Shown: positions 1 through 6,341 of the stretch, in pieces | Position numbering within the stretch: position 1 is the stretch's first letter | Layout of the letters: each line of letters begins with the position of its first letter | Assembly (NCBI GenBank): GCA_020058465.1 | Contig: JAGVDZ010000106.1 | Coordinates: 1-8,083 of the forward strand | Origin: Parachlamydiales bacterium | GTDB lineage: Bacteria > Chlamydiota > Chlamydiia > Chlamydiales > SM23-39 | Direction: 5' to 3' | Length of the DNA: 8,083 nt | Translations under genes and position numbers: made by a program | Notes under the pieces: generated by a model | The model's input: only the letters and a program-made list of their open reading frames with translations | Told to the model about the DNA's origin: nothing | Databases searched by the model: none

Positions 1-1
1 A

Positions 2-712
2 GGGGTCGACAATTTATTCCCCCACCACGAAAATGAGATCGCTCAGTCGGAGTGTTGCTACCAGAGACCTTTAGCTAACCACTGGTTTCACGTCGAACAT
101 CTTCTCGTCGACCATCGAAAGATGTCCAAAAGCCTTGGTAATTTTTACACGTTGAGAGATCTGATGCAGAAGGGGTTTTCAGGACTCGAAGTGCGCTACT
201 TATTGCTCGGTGCCCACTATCGTATGCAGCTACAATTTTCCATGGACTCTCTGATCGCAGCAAGACATAGTTTAGAAAGAGTTCAGGCGTGTGTCAGACG
301 GCTTCAGGATCTTGTAGAAGAAGGTCGACATGGAGAAGATGTCGCCTCTTTATTGACGAAAGCAGGTCACGATTTTAAGACAGCCCTTTTGCAAGATCTT
401 CAAATTGCCTCGGCCCTCTCGGTTTTGTTTGATCTCATCAGAGAGTTACATTGTCTGATCGATCAGCATCAATTAGGTTCAAATCAAGCAAGGAAGGCTC
501 TTGTCGTCCTTGTCGATTGGAATAAAGTCTTAGGGTTGATGACCTTTGATGAAGAGGTGGTCCCCAGTCATTTACTCGAAAGACTCAAGGCGAGGGATGA
601 GGCGAGGCGACAAAAAGACTTTTCCAAGAGCGATCAGATCCGAGAGGAGCTTTGGGAGCTTGGATACAGGATTGAAGATACACCCAAAGGGGGGCGTTTG
701 AAGCGAAGATGA
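2..712 (+). CDS. cysS: Cysteinyl-tRNA synthetase, C-terminal part (5' end outside window)
   Basis: Class I aminoacyl-tRNA synthetase that charges tRNA-Cys with cysteine in the cytosol. The frame is open from base 2 to the TGA at 710-712, so the start and the N-terminal HIGH region lie upstream. What is seen: an FPHHENEIAQSE stretch from base 17 (HHENE at 23-37, the segment that carries zinc ligands in CysRS), WFHVEHLLVD, then the KMSKS signature at 119-133 followed by LGNFYTLRDL. The downstream part is the helical anticodon-binding region, with the family's typical tail pattern ARDEARRQKDFSKSDQIREEL and the final GYRIEDTPKGG. All visible motifs are intact. The stop overlaps the next start as ATGA (709-712), so the next gene is probably translationally coupled. 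The ATG at 122 is the internal Met of KMSKS, not a start. Identification is very secure. Confidence 0.97.
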   Translation, partial: GVDNLFPHHENEIAQSECCYQRPLANHWFHVEHLLVDHRKMSKSLGNFYTLRDLMQKGFSGLEVRYLLLGAHYRMQLQFSMDSLIAARHSLERVQACVRRLQDLVEEGRHGEDVASLLTKAGHDFKTALLQDLQIASALSVLFDLIRELHCLIDQHQLGSNQARKALVVLVDWNKVLGLMTFDEEVVPSHLLERLKARDEARRQKDFSKSDQIREELWELGYRIEDTPKGGRLKRR

Positions 713-948
713 GCCAGAAAAAACAGACCCCAGAAGAGCGATTTTTGATCGAGCTCGACCGACAAAGTAGGCAACATGGAGATCGGGCAAGCTTTGACCC
801 TTTCAAGATAGGGGCTTTACTGGGCTACAAAGAAATCTCTGTGAGACAGACAGTGAAAAGCCTTTCACAGGCGAATCTGATTCAAAAACATGGGGATGAT
901 TCAATTTCGATGACCCCAAGAGGCCGACAGGTGGTTCAAGATACATAA
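709..948 (+). CDS. Small winged-helix DNA-binding-like protein between cysS and lysS
   Basis: A 79-residue protein of unknown role. Residues about 8-20 (EERFLIELDRQSR) look like a first helix. Residues about 29-57 (FDPFKIGALLGYKEISVRQTVKSLSQANLI) have the spacing of a helix-turn-helix with recognition helix SVRQTVKSLSQANL. Residues 58-75 (QKHGDDSISMTPRGRQVV) fit a winged-helix beta wing followed by the 'TPRGR' turn common in wHTH proteins. There is no effector or dimerisation domain, so it is a bare wHTH. The ATG shares ATGA with the cysS stop, and lysS begins one base after its TAA, so the three are almost certainly co-transcribed and translationally coupled. It could be a transcription factor or a small RNA- or protein-binding wHTH; the sequence does not decide. 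The fold assignment is an inference from sequence pattern. Confidence 0.85.
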   Translation: MSQKKQTPEERFLIELDRQSRQHGDRASFDPFKIGALLGYKEISVRQTVKSLSQANLIQKHGDDSISMTPRGRQVVQDT

Positions 949-949
949 C

Positions 950-2524
950 ATGGCAGAAATTCCCCCTTACCATACCCACGAAGAGTTTCAGAATCGATCC
1001 CGTAAGCTCCGAGAGATTCGTACAGCAGGTGTCGACCCTTATCCCCCCCATTTCCCCTCGACAAGAGCTGTACAAGAACTCATCTTACAATACGAAAAAA
1101 GAAACGATATTGGCCATTTCGAAGAGGCGGCAGCGCCAGAGGCCCCCCTTGTCCGAATCATGGGACGCCTCGTTCTTTTCCGATCGATGGGGAAAAATGC
1201 GTTCGCTCATCTGCAGGACGCAACGGGACGGATCCAAATTCTGATCAATCGAGATCTCATTCGAGTCACTGGAGATCCATCGACAGAGACAATGTCGACC
1301 CATAAATGGATCGAAAAAAACATCGATCTTGGAGACTGGATTGGCGTTGAAGGTTCCCTGTTTCAGACACAAAAGGGGGAATTGACCCTTTTGGTCAAAC
1401 AATTGACCCTCCTTGCAAAAGCGCTACTTCCTTTGCCTGACAAGCATAGCGGGCTTGCCGATAAAGGGATTCGCTATAAGAAAAGGTGGCTTGATCTTAT
1501 TGTCGACCCAGAATCGCTGCAGCGGTTCCGTCTCCGCTCTAGGATTTTGACTATCCTTCGATCTTTGTTTCAAGAAGCGCTCTTCGAAGAGGTGGAAACT
1601 CCGATTTTACAGACAATTTATGGAGGTGCTGCAGCTCGCCCCTTTACGACCCATCTTCAGGCTCATCATCAAGATATGTTTTTGCGGATTGCGTTAGAGA
1701 TCTCTCTCAAAAAACTCTTAGTCGGAGGGATGCCTCGGATATTTGAGATCGGCAAAGTATTTCGCAATGAAGGGATCGACAAGACCCACAATCCTGAGTT
1801 TACGATGCTCGAGGCGTATGCTGCAGGGTGGGATTACAAAGATATGATGATGTTTGTCGAAACTTTATTTGAAAAGCTAGCCCTTGAGCTATTGGGGACA
1901 ACGAAGCTACGGATCACTTTGGAGCAGGAGGGGACCTCAGAGGTGATTGATGTGAAAGCCCCTTGGAGGTGTCTTTCGATGAAAGAAGGGATTCAGATCT
2001 ATGCTGGACACGATGTGGACCTGCTCCATGATCAAGCCCTTCGAGCTCTCCTTGAGAAGAAGACTCATCTTCCTCCAGAGCGGTATGCCAAAGCGCCTCG
2101 AGGCCTTTTAATTGCTATGTTATTTGAAGAGCTTGTTGAACCCCATCTGATTCAACCCCACCATATTATCGATCATCCCATCGAGACGACGCCACTTTGC
2201 AAGCCCCATCGAGATCCAAAACTCCGACAAGAGGGGATGGTCGAGCGATTTGAAAGTTTTATCTTAGGTCGGGAAATGTGCAACGCCTACACAGAACTCA
2301 ATGACCCAGAGCTCCAAAGAGCCCTGTTGGAAGAGCAGGCATCTCAAAGAGAAGCAGGCGACGTAGAGGCCTCTCCCATGGATGAGGAATTTTTGGAAGC
2401 CATCTGTCAAGGGATGCCCCCTGCAGCAGGTGTCGGCATTGGGATTGACCGTCTTGTCATGCTCTACACGAGCGCTGAGTCGATTCGAGATGTCTTATTT
2501 TTTCCTTTAAGTGTCTCTCACTGA
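950..2524 (+). CDS. lysS: Lysyl-tRNA synthetase, class II
   Basis: Charges tRNA-Lys with lysine using ATP; cytosolic. It has 524 residues, a normal length for bacterial class II LysRS. Residues about 67-155 form the N-terminal OB-fold anticodon-binding domain (VRIMGRLVLFRSMGKNAFAHLQD, then GRIQILI). The linker PLPDKHSGLADKGIRYKKRWLDLI (161-184) is typical of the family. The catalytic core follows: motif 1 region around EEVETPILQTIYGGAAARPF (213-232), motif 2 with FRNEGID (271-277) and HNPEFTMLE (280-288), and motif 3 GVGIGIDRLVM (494-504). The segment FLRIALEISLKKLLVGG (244-260) and GREMCNAYTELNDP (440-453) are intact. The ATG lies one base after the wHTH stop. The nearest Shine-Dalgarno-like AGGTGG (929-934) is far away, so translation probably depends on coupling. 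Arginine codons favour CGA (13 of 36), a reference for the next gene, which has none. Confidence 0.98.
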   Translation: MAEIPPYHTHEEFQNRSRKLREIRTAGVDPYPPHFPSTRAVQELILQYEKRNDIGHFEEAAAPEAPLVRIMGRLVLFRSMGKNAFAHLQDATGRIQILINRDLIRVTGDPSTETMSTHKWIEKNIDLGDWIGVEGSLFQTQKGELTLLVKQLTLLAKALLPLPDKHSGLADKGIRYKKRWLDLIVDPESLQRFRLRSRILTILRSLFQEALFEEVETPILQTIYGGAAARPFTTHLQAHHQDMFLRIALEISLKKLLVGGMPRIFEIGKVFRNEGIDKTHNPEFTMLEAYAAGWDYKDMMMFVETLFEKLALELLGTTKLRITLEQEGTSEVIDVKAPWRCLSMKEGIQIYAGHDVDLLHDQALRALLEKKTHLPPERYAKAPRGLLIAMLFEELVEPHLIQPHHIIDHPIETTPLCKPHRDPKLRQEGMVERFESFILGREMCNAYTELNDPELQRALLEEQASQREAGDVEASPMDEEFLEAICQGMPPAAGVGIGIDRLVMLYTSAESIRDVLFFPLSVSH

Positions 2525-2555
2525 AGGTAAATTTTTCTTCTTTTCTAAATTCTGC

Positions 2556-2650
2556 ACGTCCTTTAAAATCCCGCCAGATTTTCCTTTCCTGGTTTGAGGA
2601 GAGGGACTAGTGCCCCGTCCTGGGGGAAATTGTTGTACCTAAGGAGACGT
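2556..2650 (+). promoter_or_regulatory. Possible structured leader that can mask the Shine-Dalgarno of the next gene
   Basis: ACGTC at 2556-2560 can pair with GACGT at 2646-2650, and CTTTA at 2561-2565 with TAAGG at 2640-2644, with only A2645 bulged and one G-U pair. This would close a long loop and bury the ribosome-binding site of the 697-residue protein. Inside the loop CCCC (2613-2616) can pair with GGGG (2622-2625), or alternatively GGAC with GTCC (2604-2607 with 2617-2620); these two are mutually exclusive. Pairing is seen in the sequence; function is inference, and it needs a transcript starting before 2556. No convincing promoter was found in the gap. Confidence 0.25.
2640..2646 (+). 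promoter_or_regulatory. Strong Shine-Dalgarno deciding the start at 2654
   Basis: TAAGGAG matches seven bases of the anti-Shine-Dalgarno and sits 7 bases before the ATG at 2654. The open frame extends 20 codons further upstream to a TTG at 2594, but that start has only a weaker match (none at good spacing) and would add a charged segment (MRRGTSAPSWGK) before the hydrophobic N-terminus, so 2654 is preferred. Confidence 0.85.
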
Positions 2651-2653
2651 TTT

Positions 2654-4747
2654 ATGTCTTATTCTTCAGTTCAGTCTGTGACTCTTCCTCAACTTGCCGG
2701 GCGTGTGGTGGCATTCCCTTTATTTTTGGCCCGTGCGATAGCTCAGTTGGTCGCCCGTTTTGTGAACGCCATCTTGAACTTTATGTTTGCTCCGGCGGCT
2801 CGTCCTTCTGCTACCAAGGATGCGATTTTCAAAAATCCTTTGGAGACTTTCTCGAAGACGTTTAGTCTCGAAGCGCTCTTGAAGCCCCATATGGTGGAAG
2901 TAGGTTCAGGTAACGCGAAGACGGTGGAGAATGCAAGATTCTTCGGCTACGGTCAAGATGTTGAGTTTGATGATTTAGATGGTATTGAAACCTTTGTTAA
3001 GGGTTACGATGTGCTTGCCCGTCGCGAAACCATGCCTTTGGTTCATATGGTGATCGAGTCTAATAATCCAACGCAGCCATTGCAGAAGCTACACGCGGTC
3101 CAAAATCTCTTGGCAGGGCTTGTGGCGGAAGGTAAGATTCAAGAAAGCACCGCTCAGCAATTTCAGTTTTATCTGGAGGAGAGATCTCCACAGATGAAAC
3201 CCAACAAGAATCTTGGTTATGAGGCCATTCACAAGGTAACAGAGCAGTACGTTGCCGATTTGGATCAGAAAGGCTATAACGCAGGCAAGATTTTGCAGAG
3301 ATTAAAGGATCATTGGGCTCTTCCAAAGACGGGTGTGCAGTATTATGACACGATGGAGGATCACTTTAAGAGGTTTGGTAAAGAGGCTCGTGTTTCGATG
3401 ATCATTACGGCACCTGTAAATAACGTAGTGAACGAGCTTTTGGGTCGCTTTACAAAAACAGAGAGGAAGCAGATTACTGCAGCCATGTATGCCTCTTTCA
3501 ATCTGAGGGAGGGAATTGAGCAAAATTCGTTGGAAGCTTCTAAAGCGATTAAAGGGCTCGAGCAGCAGATTAAACAAGCTAAAGGGGTGATTGAAGAAGC
3601 CTACAAAGCGGGGAACGGCACAGAACTGTCGGCGGCTATGAAGACCTTGAAAGACCGTAAGAACGGTCTTAAATCGGAGATAGAAGAGCTGCAGTATAAG
3701 CATGGCGCAGATCAGACTCTGTTGGGAACAAAAAAGGACGAGTTAGTTCTGGTAACGAAGAACTTAGAGACCCTCGAGGCTTTATTTGATACGGCTGACA
3801 TTAAAGGGTTGAAGGCTGAGTTGAAGAAACAGAAAGGACTGGTCAAGGAGGCGGAAAATAAGGTTGTTCATTGCATCAATAGTTTGGGTGATGTATTGCC
3901 CTATGAGGGGTTTCCCTCCCTTCGGCACACCCTTTCTCTGCAGGAGAAGGTAACCAAGGATGGTACTGAACAAACGGTATCAAAAGTGATCGAAAAGGAT
4001 GGAAATAAGTTTAGCGAGCAGGATCTTGGCTTAAAAGATCTCATTGCAACGCCAGAGGCGGAAAGAACTCCTCATGAGAACCTTGCTCTGGGACTCCTCA
4101 CAGGGTGGTCTGGCGCTATGTGTAAGCAGTTTGAGACCAAGATCTCGGGGGGCTTTGATACACCTTCTCATGCGGAGGGTTTCCTTAAGAGTTTCAAGGA
4201 AGTGTGTTTGAGCGGCCCTATGAGTTCTGAGATAGCTAAGAAATTTTTTAGTGAGGCAGAGGGTGCACAGTGGAAGACTGCTCAAGAGATACCTGCTGAG
4301 TATGTCAGGAGTTTGGAAATTTTATCGAGTATGTATCAGTTTCTGGCGCAAGGAACACGGTCTGATGGGGCTTTTCTCCGCGTTTTAAGTGATCCCAAAA
4401 CATTGGTGAATCCAAATTGCATCCGTATCGGGGGTACATTCAAGTTCAACGAGCTTGGCTATACGGATATTGCTTACCCATTTCGTTGGGATGGTAAAGC
4501 TTCTCAGAATTATGCCGATGGATCTTCTCGTTTTGATGGGGCAGGTCCCGTCTGGTCGATCGATGGGACTCAATCTTTAGGGGGGAACCAAATCGGGGTT
4601 GACGTAGATGCTCTCAATGATCGGATGAGGGCATTTTTTGTAGAGTCTCCAGGTCTTGGGTCAAGATTGGCCTCTTGGTGCGCAGAGACGTTCTTTCCTC
4701 TTGAACGTGGCCTTCAAGATAGGGAGATCGTGCCTCTTACGGCATAA
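2654..4747 (+). CDS. Large protein of unknown function, hydrophobic N-terminus and coiled-coil middle
   Basis: I do not recognise this 697-residue protein. Residues about 11-48 are hydrophobic to amphipathic (LPQLAGRVVAFPLFLARAIA, then QLVARFVNAILNFMFAPAA), with three arginines; this is a membrane-interacting helix pair or helical hairpin rather than a clean cleavable signal. Residues about 140-250 are helix-rich. Residues about 285-405 are strongly helical with Lys, Glu and Gln heptad-like runs (KGLEQQIKQAKGVIEEAYKA; LKSEIEELQYK; LKAELKKQKGLVKEAENK), suggesting coiled coil. Residues about 585-650 are Gly/Asp/aromatic rich (RIGGTFKFNELGYTDIAYPF; DGSSRFDGAGPVWSIDG), more like a compact beta-containing domain. 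No catalytic motif was seen. Expression signals are strong: a near-perfect Shine-Dalgarno and an intrinsic terminator after it, with no close partner gene, so it is probably monocistronic. Its 28 arginine codons include no CGA and 11 CGT, unlike lysS next door. This may mean high expression or a different origin. A secreted or envelope-associated lineage-specific protein is plausible but unproven. Confidence 0.9.
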   Translation: MSYSSVQSVTLPQLAGRVVAFPLFLARAIAQLVARFVNAILNFMFAPAARPSATKDAIFKNPLETFSKTFSLEALLKPHMVEVGSGNAKTVENARFFGYGQDVEFDDLDGIETFVKGYDVLARRETMPLVHMVIESNNPTQPLQKLHAVQNLLAGLVAEGKIQESTAQQFQFYLEERSPQMKPNKNLGYEAIHKVTEQYVADLDQKGYNAGKILQRLKDHWALPKTGVQYYDTMEDHFKRFGKEARVSMIITAPVNNVVNELLGRFTKTERKQITAAMYASFNLREGIEQNSLEASKAIKGLEQQIKQAKGVIEEAYKAGNGTELSAAMKTLKDRKNGLKSEIEELQYKHGADQTLLGTKKDELVLVTKNLETLEALFDTADIKGLKAELKKQKGLVKEAENKVVHCINSLGDVLPYEGFPSLRHTLSLQEKVTKDGTEQTVSKVIEKDGNKFSEQDLGLKDLIATPEAERTPHENLALGLLTGWSGAMCKQFETKISGGFDTPSHAEGFLKSFKEVCLSGPMSSEIAKKFFSEAEGAQWKTAQEIPAEYVRSLEILSSMYQFLAQGTRSDGAFLRVLSDPKTLVNPNCIRIGGTFKFNELGYTDIAYPFRWDGKASQNYADGSSRFDGAGPVWSIDGTQSLGGNQIGVDVDALNDRMRAFFVESPGLGSRLASWCAETFFPLERGLQDREIVPLTA

Positions 4748-4760
4748 GTTTTTCTTTGAG

Positions 4761-4816
4761 AAAGGCTCGCTCAGAAACCTCACCTGGTGGGTGCTTTTGG
4801 GCGGGCCTTTTTTATT
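4761..4816 (+). terminator. Intrinsic terminator after the 697-residue protein gene
   Basis: AAAGGCTCGCTCA (4761-4773) pairs along its whole length with TGGGCGGGCCTTT (4798-4810), counting G-U pairs, giving a 13-base stem. An inner CACC/GGTG pairing lies within the loop. The 3' arm runs straight into a T tract (TTTTTT then ATTT). It begins 13 bases after the stop codon at 4745-4747, the expected place and form for a Rho-independent terminator. Confidence 0.88.
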
Positions 4817-4861
4817 TCTAAAGCTGGGCTAGATTCTTCAAGTTTGGTATCAGCTTCACTT

Positions 4862-4890
4862 TTGTCTACACAGAGCACAATCGATCTATT
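4862..4890 (+). promoter_or_regulatory. Candidate sigma-70-type promoter for the DAHP synthase gene
   Basis: TTGTCT (4862-4867) and TCTATT (4885-4890) are separated by 17 bases, each matching 4 of 6 consensus positions. A start point near 4897 would leave a leader of about 28 bases before the GTG at 4925. It follows the upstream terminator, so a promoter is expected in this gap. The match is modest. Confidence 0.35.
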
Positions 4891-4924
4891 GCAAGCGTTG
4901 AATTTATGATATTTGGTATAAGGC

Positions 4925-5785
4925 GTGTATCAACAGCTTTTGCTCGTCAGAAAACAGCCTCCACGAGATCCAGAGGTGTCTTGGGTATGTCGAGGTGTGG
5001 ACCTACAAAGGGGAGCTGACCTCATTTTGGCAGCAGGCCCCTGTTCTGTCGAGTCGAGAGAACAGATGTTAGACGTGGGCCAAGCACTTGATGAACTTGG
5101 GGTCCAAGTCCTTCGAGGAGGTGCTTATAAGCCGAGAACTGTACCCTACTCCTTCCAAGGGCTCGGTCAAGAAGGGCTCGACATCCTTCAAGAAGTAGGA
5201 GAACGGTATTCTCTTCTCACCGTCTCTGAAGTGATCGATGCCGCCTATTTAGCCGAAGTTGCGTCTAGGATCGACATTCTACAAGTCGGATCCAGGAACA
5301 TGCAGAACTTTTCTCTTCTCAAGGCTTTGGGGAAAGTGTCCAATCCGGTGTTGTTGAAACGGGGTTTTGCCGCCACCTACTTTGACCTGTTGGCCGCTGC
5401 TGAATATATCCTGGCTGCAGGCAATCCCCGCGTCATCCTTTGCGAACGGGGCATTCGCACCTTTGAGACCTATACGCGAAATACATTGGATATCAACGCA
5501 GTAGCCTCTCTTCAGGAGCTGACGCATCTCCCTGTTTGGGTGGACCCAAGTCACGCAACCGGGAAACGGAGCCTAGTGGCGCCGGCAGCACGTGCAGCTG
5601 TCGCAGCAGGTGCCGATGGTCTTTTGATTGAGGTGCATCCCTATCCCGATCAAGCTTGGACAGATGGAGACCAGACCCTCGATATTGCGTTGTTGAAGAC
5701 CCTTTCCAAAGAGCTCAGGAAGATTGTAGCTCTCCTTAGAGGAGAGGGATCTGAGGCACAAAGGTTTCTAGGCTCGGCTTTGTGA
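4925..5785 (+). CDS. aroF: 3-deoxy-7-phosphoheptulonate (DAHP) synthase, type I-beta, lacking a regulatory domain
   Basis: Condenses phosphoenolpyruvate with erythrose 4-phosphate to DAHP, the first step of the shikimate pathway; cytosolic TIM barrel. It has 286 residues. Motifs in order: LILAAGPCSVESRE (33-46, with the metal-ligand Cys40), LRGGAYKPRTVPYSFQGLG (63-81, PEP-binding Lys69), VGSRNMQNF (121-129), VLLKRGF (142-148, Lys145-Arg146), ILCERGIRTFE (171-181), WVDPSHATGKR (205-215, His210 metal ligand) and IEVHPYPD (235-242, Glu236 metal ligand). These match the DAHP synthase/KDO8P synthase family; the ERGIRT..TRNTLDI run points to DAHP synthase. The barrel begins near residue 33, so there is neither an N-terminal ferredoxin/ACT-like domain nor a chorismate mutase fusion. 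The start is the first possible one after an in-frame stop (4919-4921); AAGG ends only one base before the GTG, so the exact start is uncertain. The 3' end overlaps the minus-strand gene by 50 bases. Confidence 0.95.
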   Translation: MYQQLLLVRKQPPRDPEVSWVCRGVDLQRGADLILAAGPCSVESREQMLDVGQALDELGVQVLRGGAYKPRTVPYSFQGLGQEGLDILQEVGERYSLLTVSEVIDAAYLAEVASRIDILQVGSRNMQNFSLLKALGKVSNPVLLKRGFAATYFDLLAAAEYILAAGNPRVILCERGIRTFETYTRNTLDINAVASLQELTHLPVWVDPSHATGKRSLVAPAARAAVAAGADGLLIEVHPYPDQAWTDGDQTLDIALLKTLSKELRKIVALLRGEGSEAQRFLGSAL

Positions 5786-6221
5786 AGCCTTGGGGGAAGT
5801 CTTTTGAGCTTGCAGTCACCCACCTTTGTGTGCGGCCGAAACAGAGCCATTTACCTCGTACCATGAGGTCATCATGGTCGATCCATACTTCAGATCGGTA
5901 GACGTTGCCCTTTTGTGGGTCTAAAATTTTGCCCCGGAAGGAAAGACCACGGTCCTCCAGATCCCAGATGATATCAAGGCCGCAGTAGTGAGGGTGGTCG
6001 ACAAGACCAGGGGCCCTTTCTTTGGGGGCATAGATATGTTCTTTCATATGACCTCTTTCGTCGAACGTGCCGATGATCCGTCCGTAGCAGAGGCCTTTGT
6101 ACTCATAGATCGCAATGACCGACTGGGCTAGTCCTTGTTCATCGATTGTTTTCCAAAATCCAGTGATGGGCTCTGCCGCTAACAGCCATAAAGGAAACCA
6201 CACAAGAATATAGCGAAACAT
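5736..6221 (-). CDS. Exported DUF2147-family protein
   Basis: A 161-residue protein with a short signal peptide: MFRYILVWFPLWLLAA, cleavage probably after residue 16, so it is exported. The mature part fits the DUF2147 pattern: EPITGFWKTIDEQG (17-30), SVIAIYEYKGLCYGRIIGTFD (34-54), GLDIIWDLEDRGLSFRGKILD (81-101) with DPQKGNVYRSEVW (101-113), DLMVRGKW (118-125) and GRTQRW (129-134). Many family members carry a CxxC pair in the central loop; here that loop (APKERAPGLVDHPHYC) has only one Cys. The family's function is not established; an envelope role is inference. The start is supported by AGGA five bases before the ATG (minus strand 6230-6227). The last residues after GRTQRW (about 135-161) extend past the domain and are partly encoded antisense to the DAHP synthase 3' end. 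It is divergent from the AAA+ gene. Confidence 0.88.
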   Translation of the reverse strand: MFRYILVWFPLWLLAAEPITGFWKTIDEQGLAQSVIAIYEYKGLCYGRIIGTFDERGHMKEHIYAPKERAPGLVDHPHYCGLDIIWDLEDRGLSFRGKILDPQKGNVYRSEVWIDHDDLMVRGKWLCFGRTQRWVTASSKDFPQGFTKPSLETFVPQIPLL

Positions 6222-6308
6222 AAAAATCCTGCCTCATAGGTTGAAAAGAGTCACACTTTTTTGATACCCAAGTTTATCCTTTTCTCACAAGTCGTACCAA
6301 GCTCACAC

Positions 6309-6341
6309 ATGGTGCCAATTGTAAGAAATAAATTCACATGA
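6309..6341 (+). CDS. Possible 10-codon leader reading frame before the AAA+ gene
   Basis: The frame ATG GTG CCA ATT GTA AGA AAT AAA... ends with ACA TGA, giving MVPIVRNKFT. Its TGA (6339-6341) overlaps the AAA+ gene's ATG (6338-6340) as ATGA, the same overlap form used by cysS and the wHTH gene. There is no visible Shine-Dalgarno before either ATG. It might couple translation into the hairpin region, or be chance. Only the arrangement is seen; the function is inferred. Confidence 0.25.
   Translation: MVPIVRNKFT

Noticed and set aside
122..712. ATG at 122 as the start of a 196-residue protein
   Set aside because: This ATG is the Met of the KMSKS motif; the frame is open to the window edge with clear CysRS sequence before it.
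2594..2653. TTG at 2594 as start of the large unknown protein
   Set aside because: No well-placed Shine-Dalgarno, whereas ATG at 2654 has TAAGGAG 7 bases upstream; the extra 20 residues are charged and unlikely before the hydrophobic N-terminus.
3302..3703. 133-codon open frame on the minus strand inside the 697-residue protein gene
   Set aside because: It is antisense to a convincing gene and has no Shine-Dalgarno or recognisable motif; it is a shadow frame. The other antisense open frames in cysS, lysS, aroF and the AAA+ gene were rejected for the same reason.
5776..5789. GGCTT-TGTG-AAGCC hairpin over the aroF stop as a terminator
   Set aside because: Only 5 base pairs and no T tract on either strand after it.
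6241..6262. Promoter TTGAAA / GATACC for the AAA+ gene
   Set aside because: The -35 is acceptable, but the candidate -10 (GATACC or TGATAC) is poor; several equally weak choices exist on both strands in this divergent gap.
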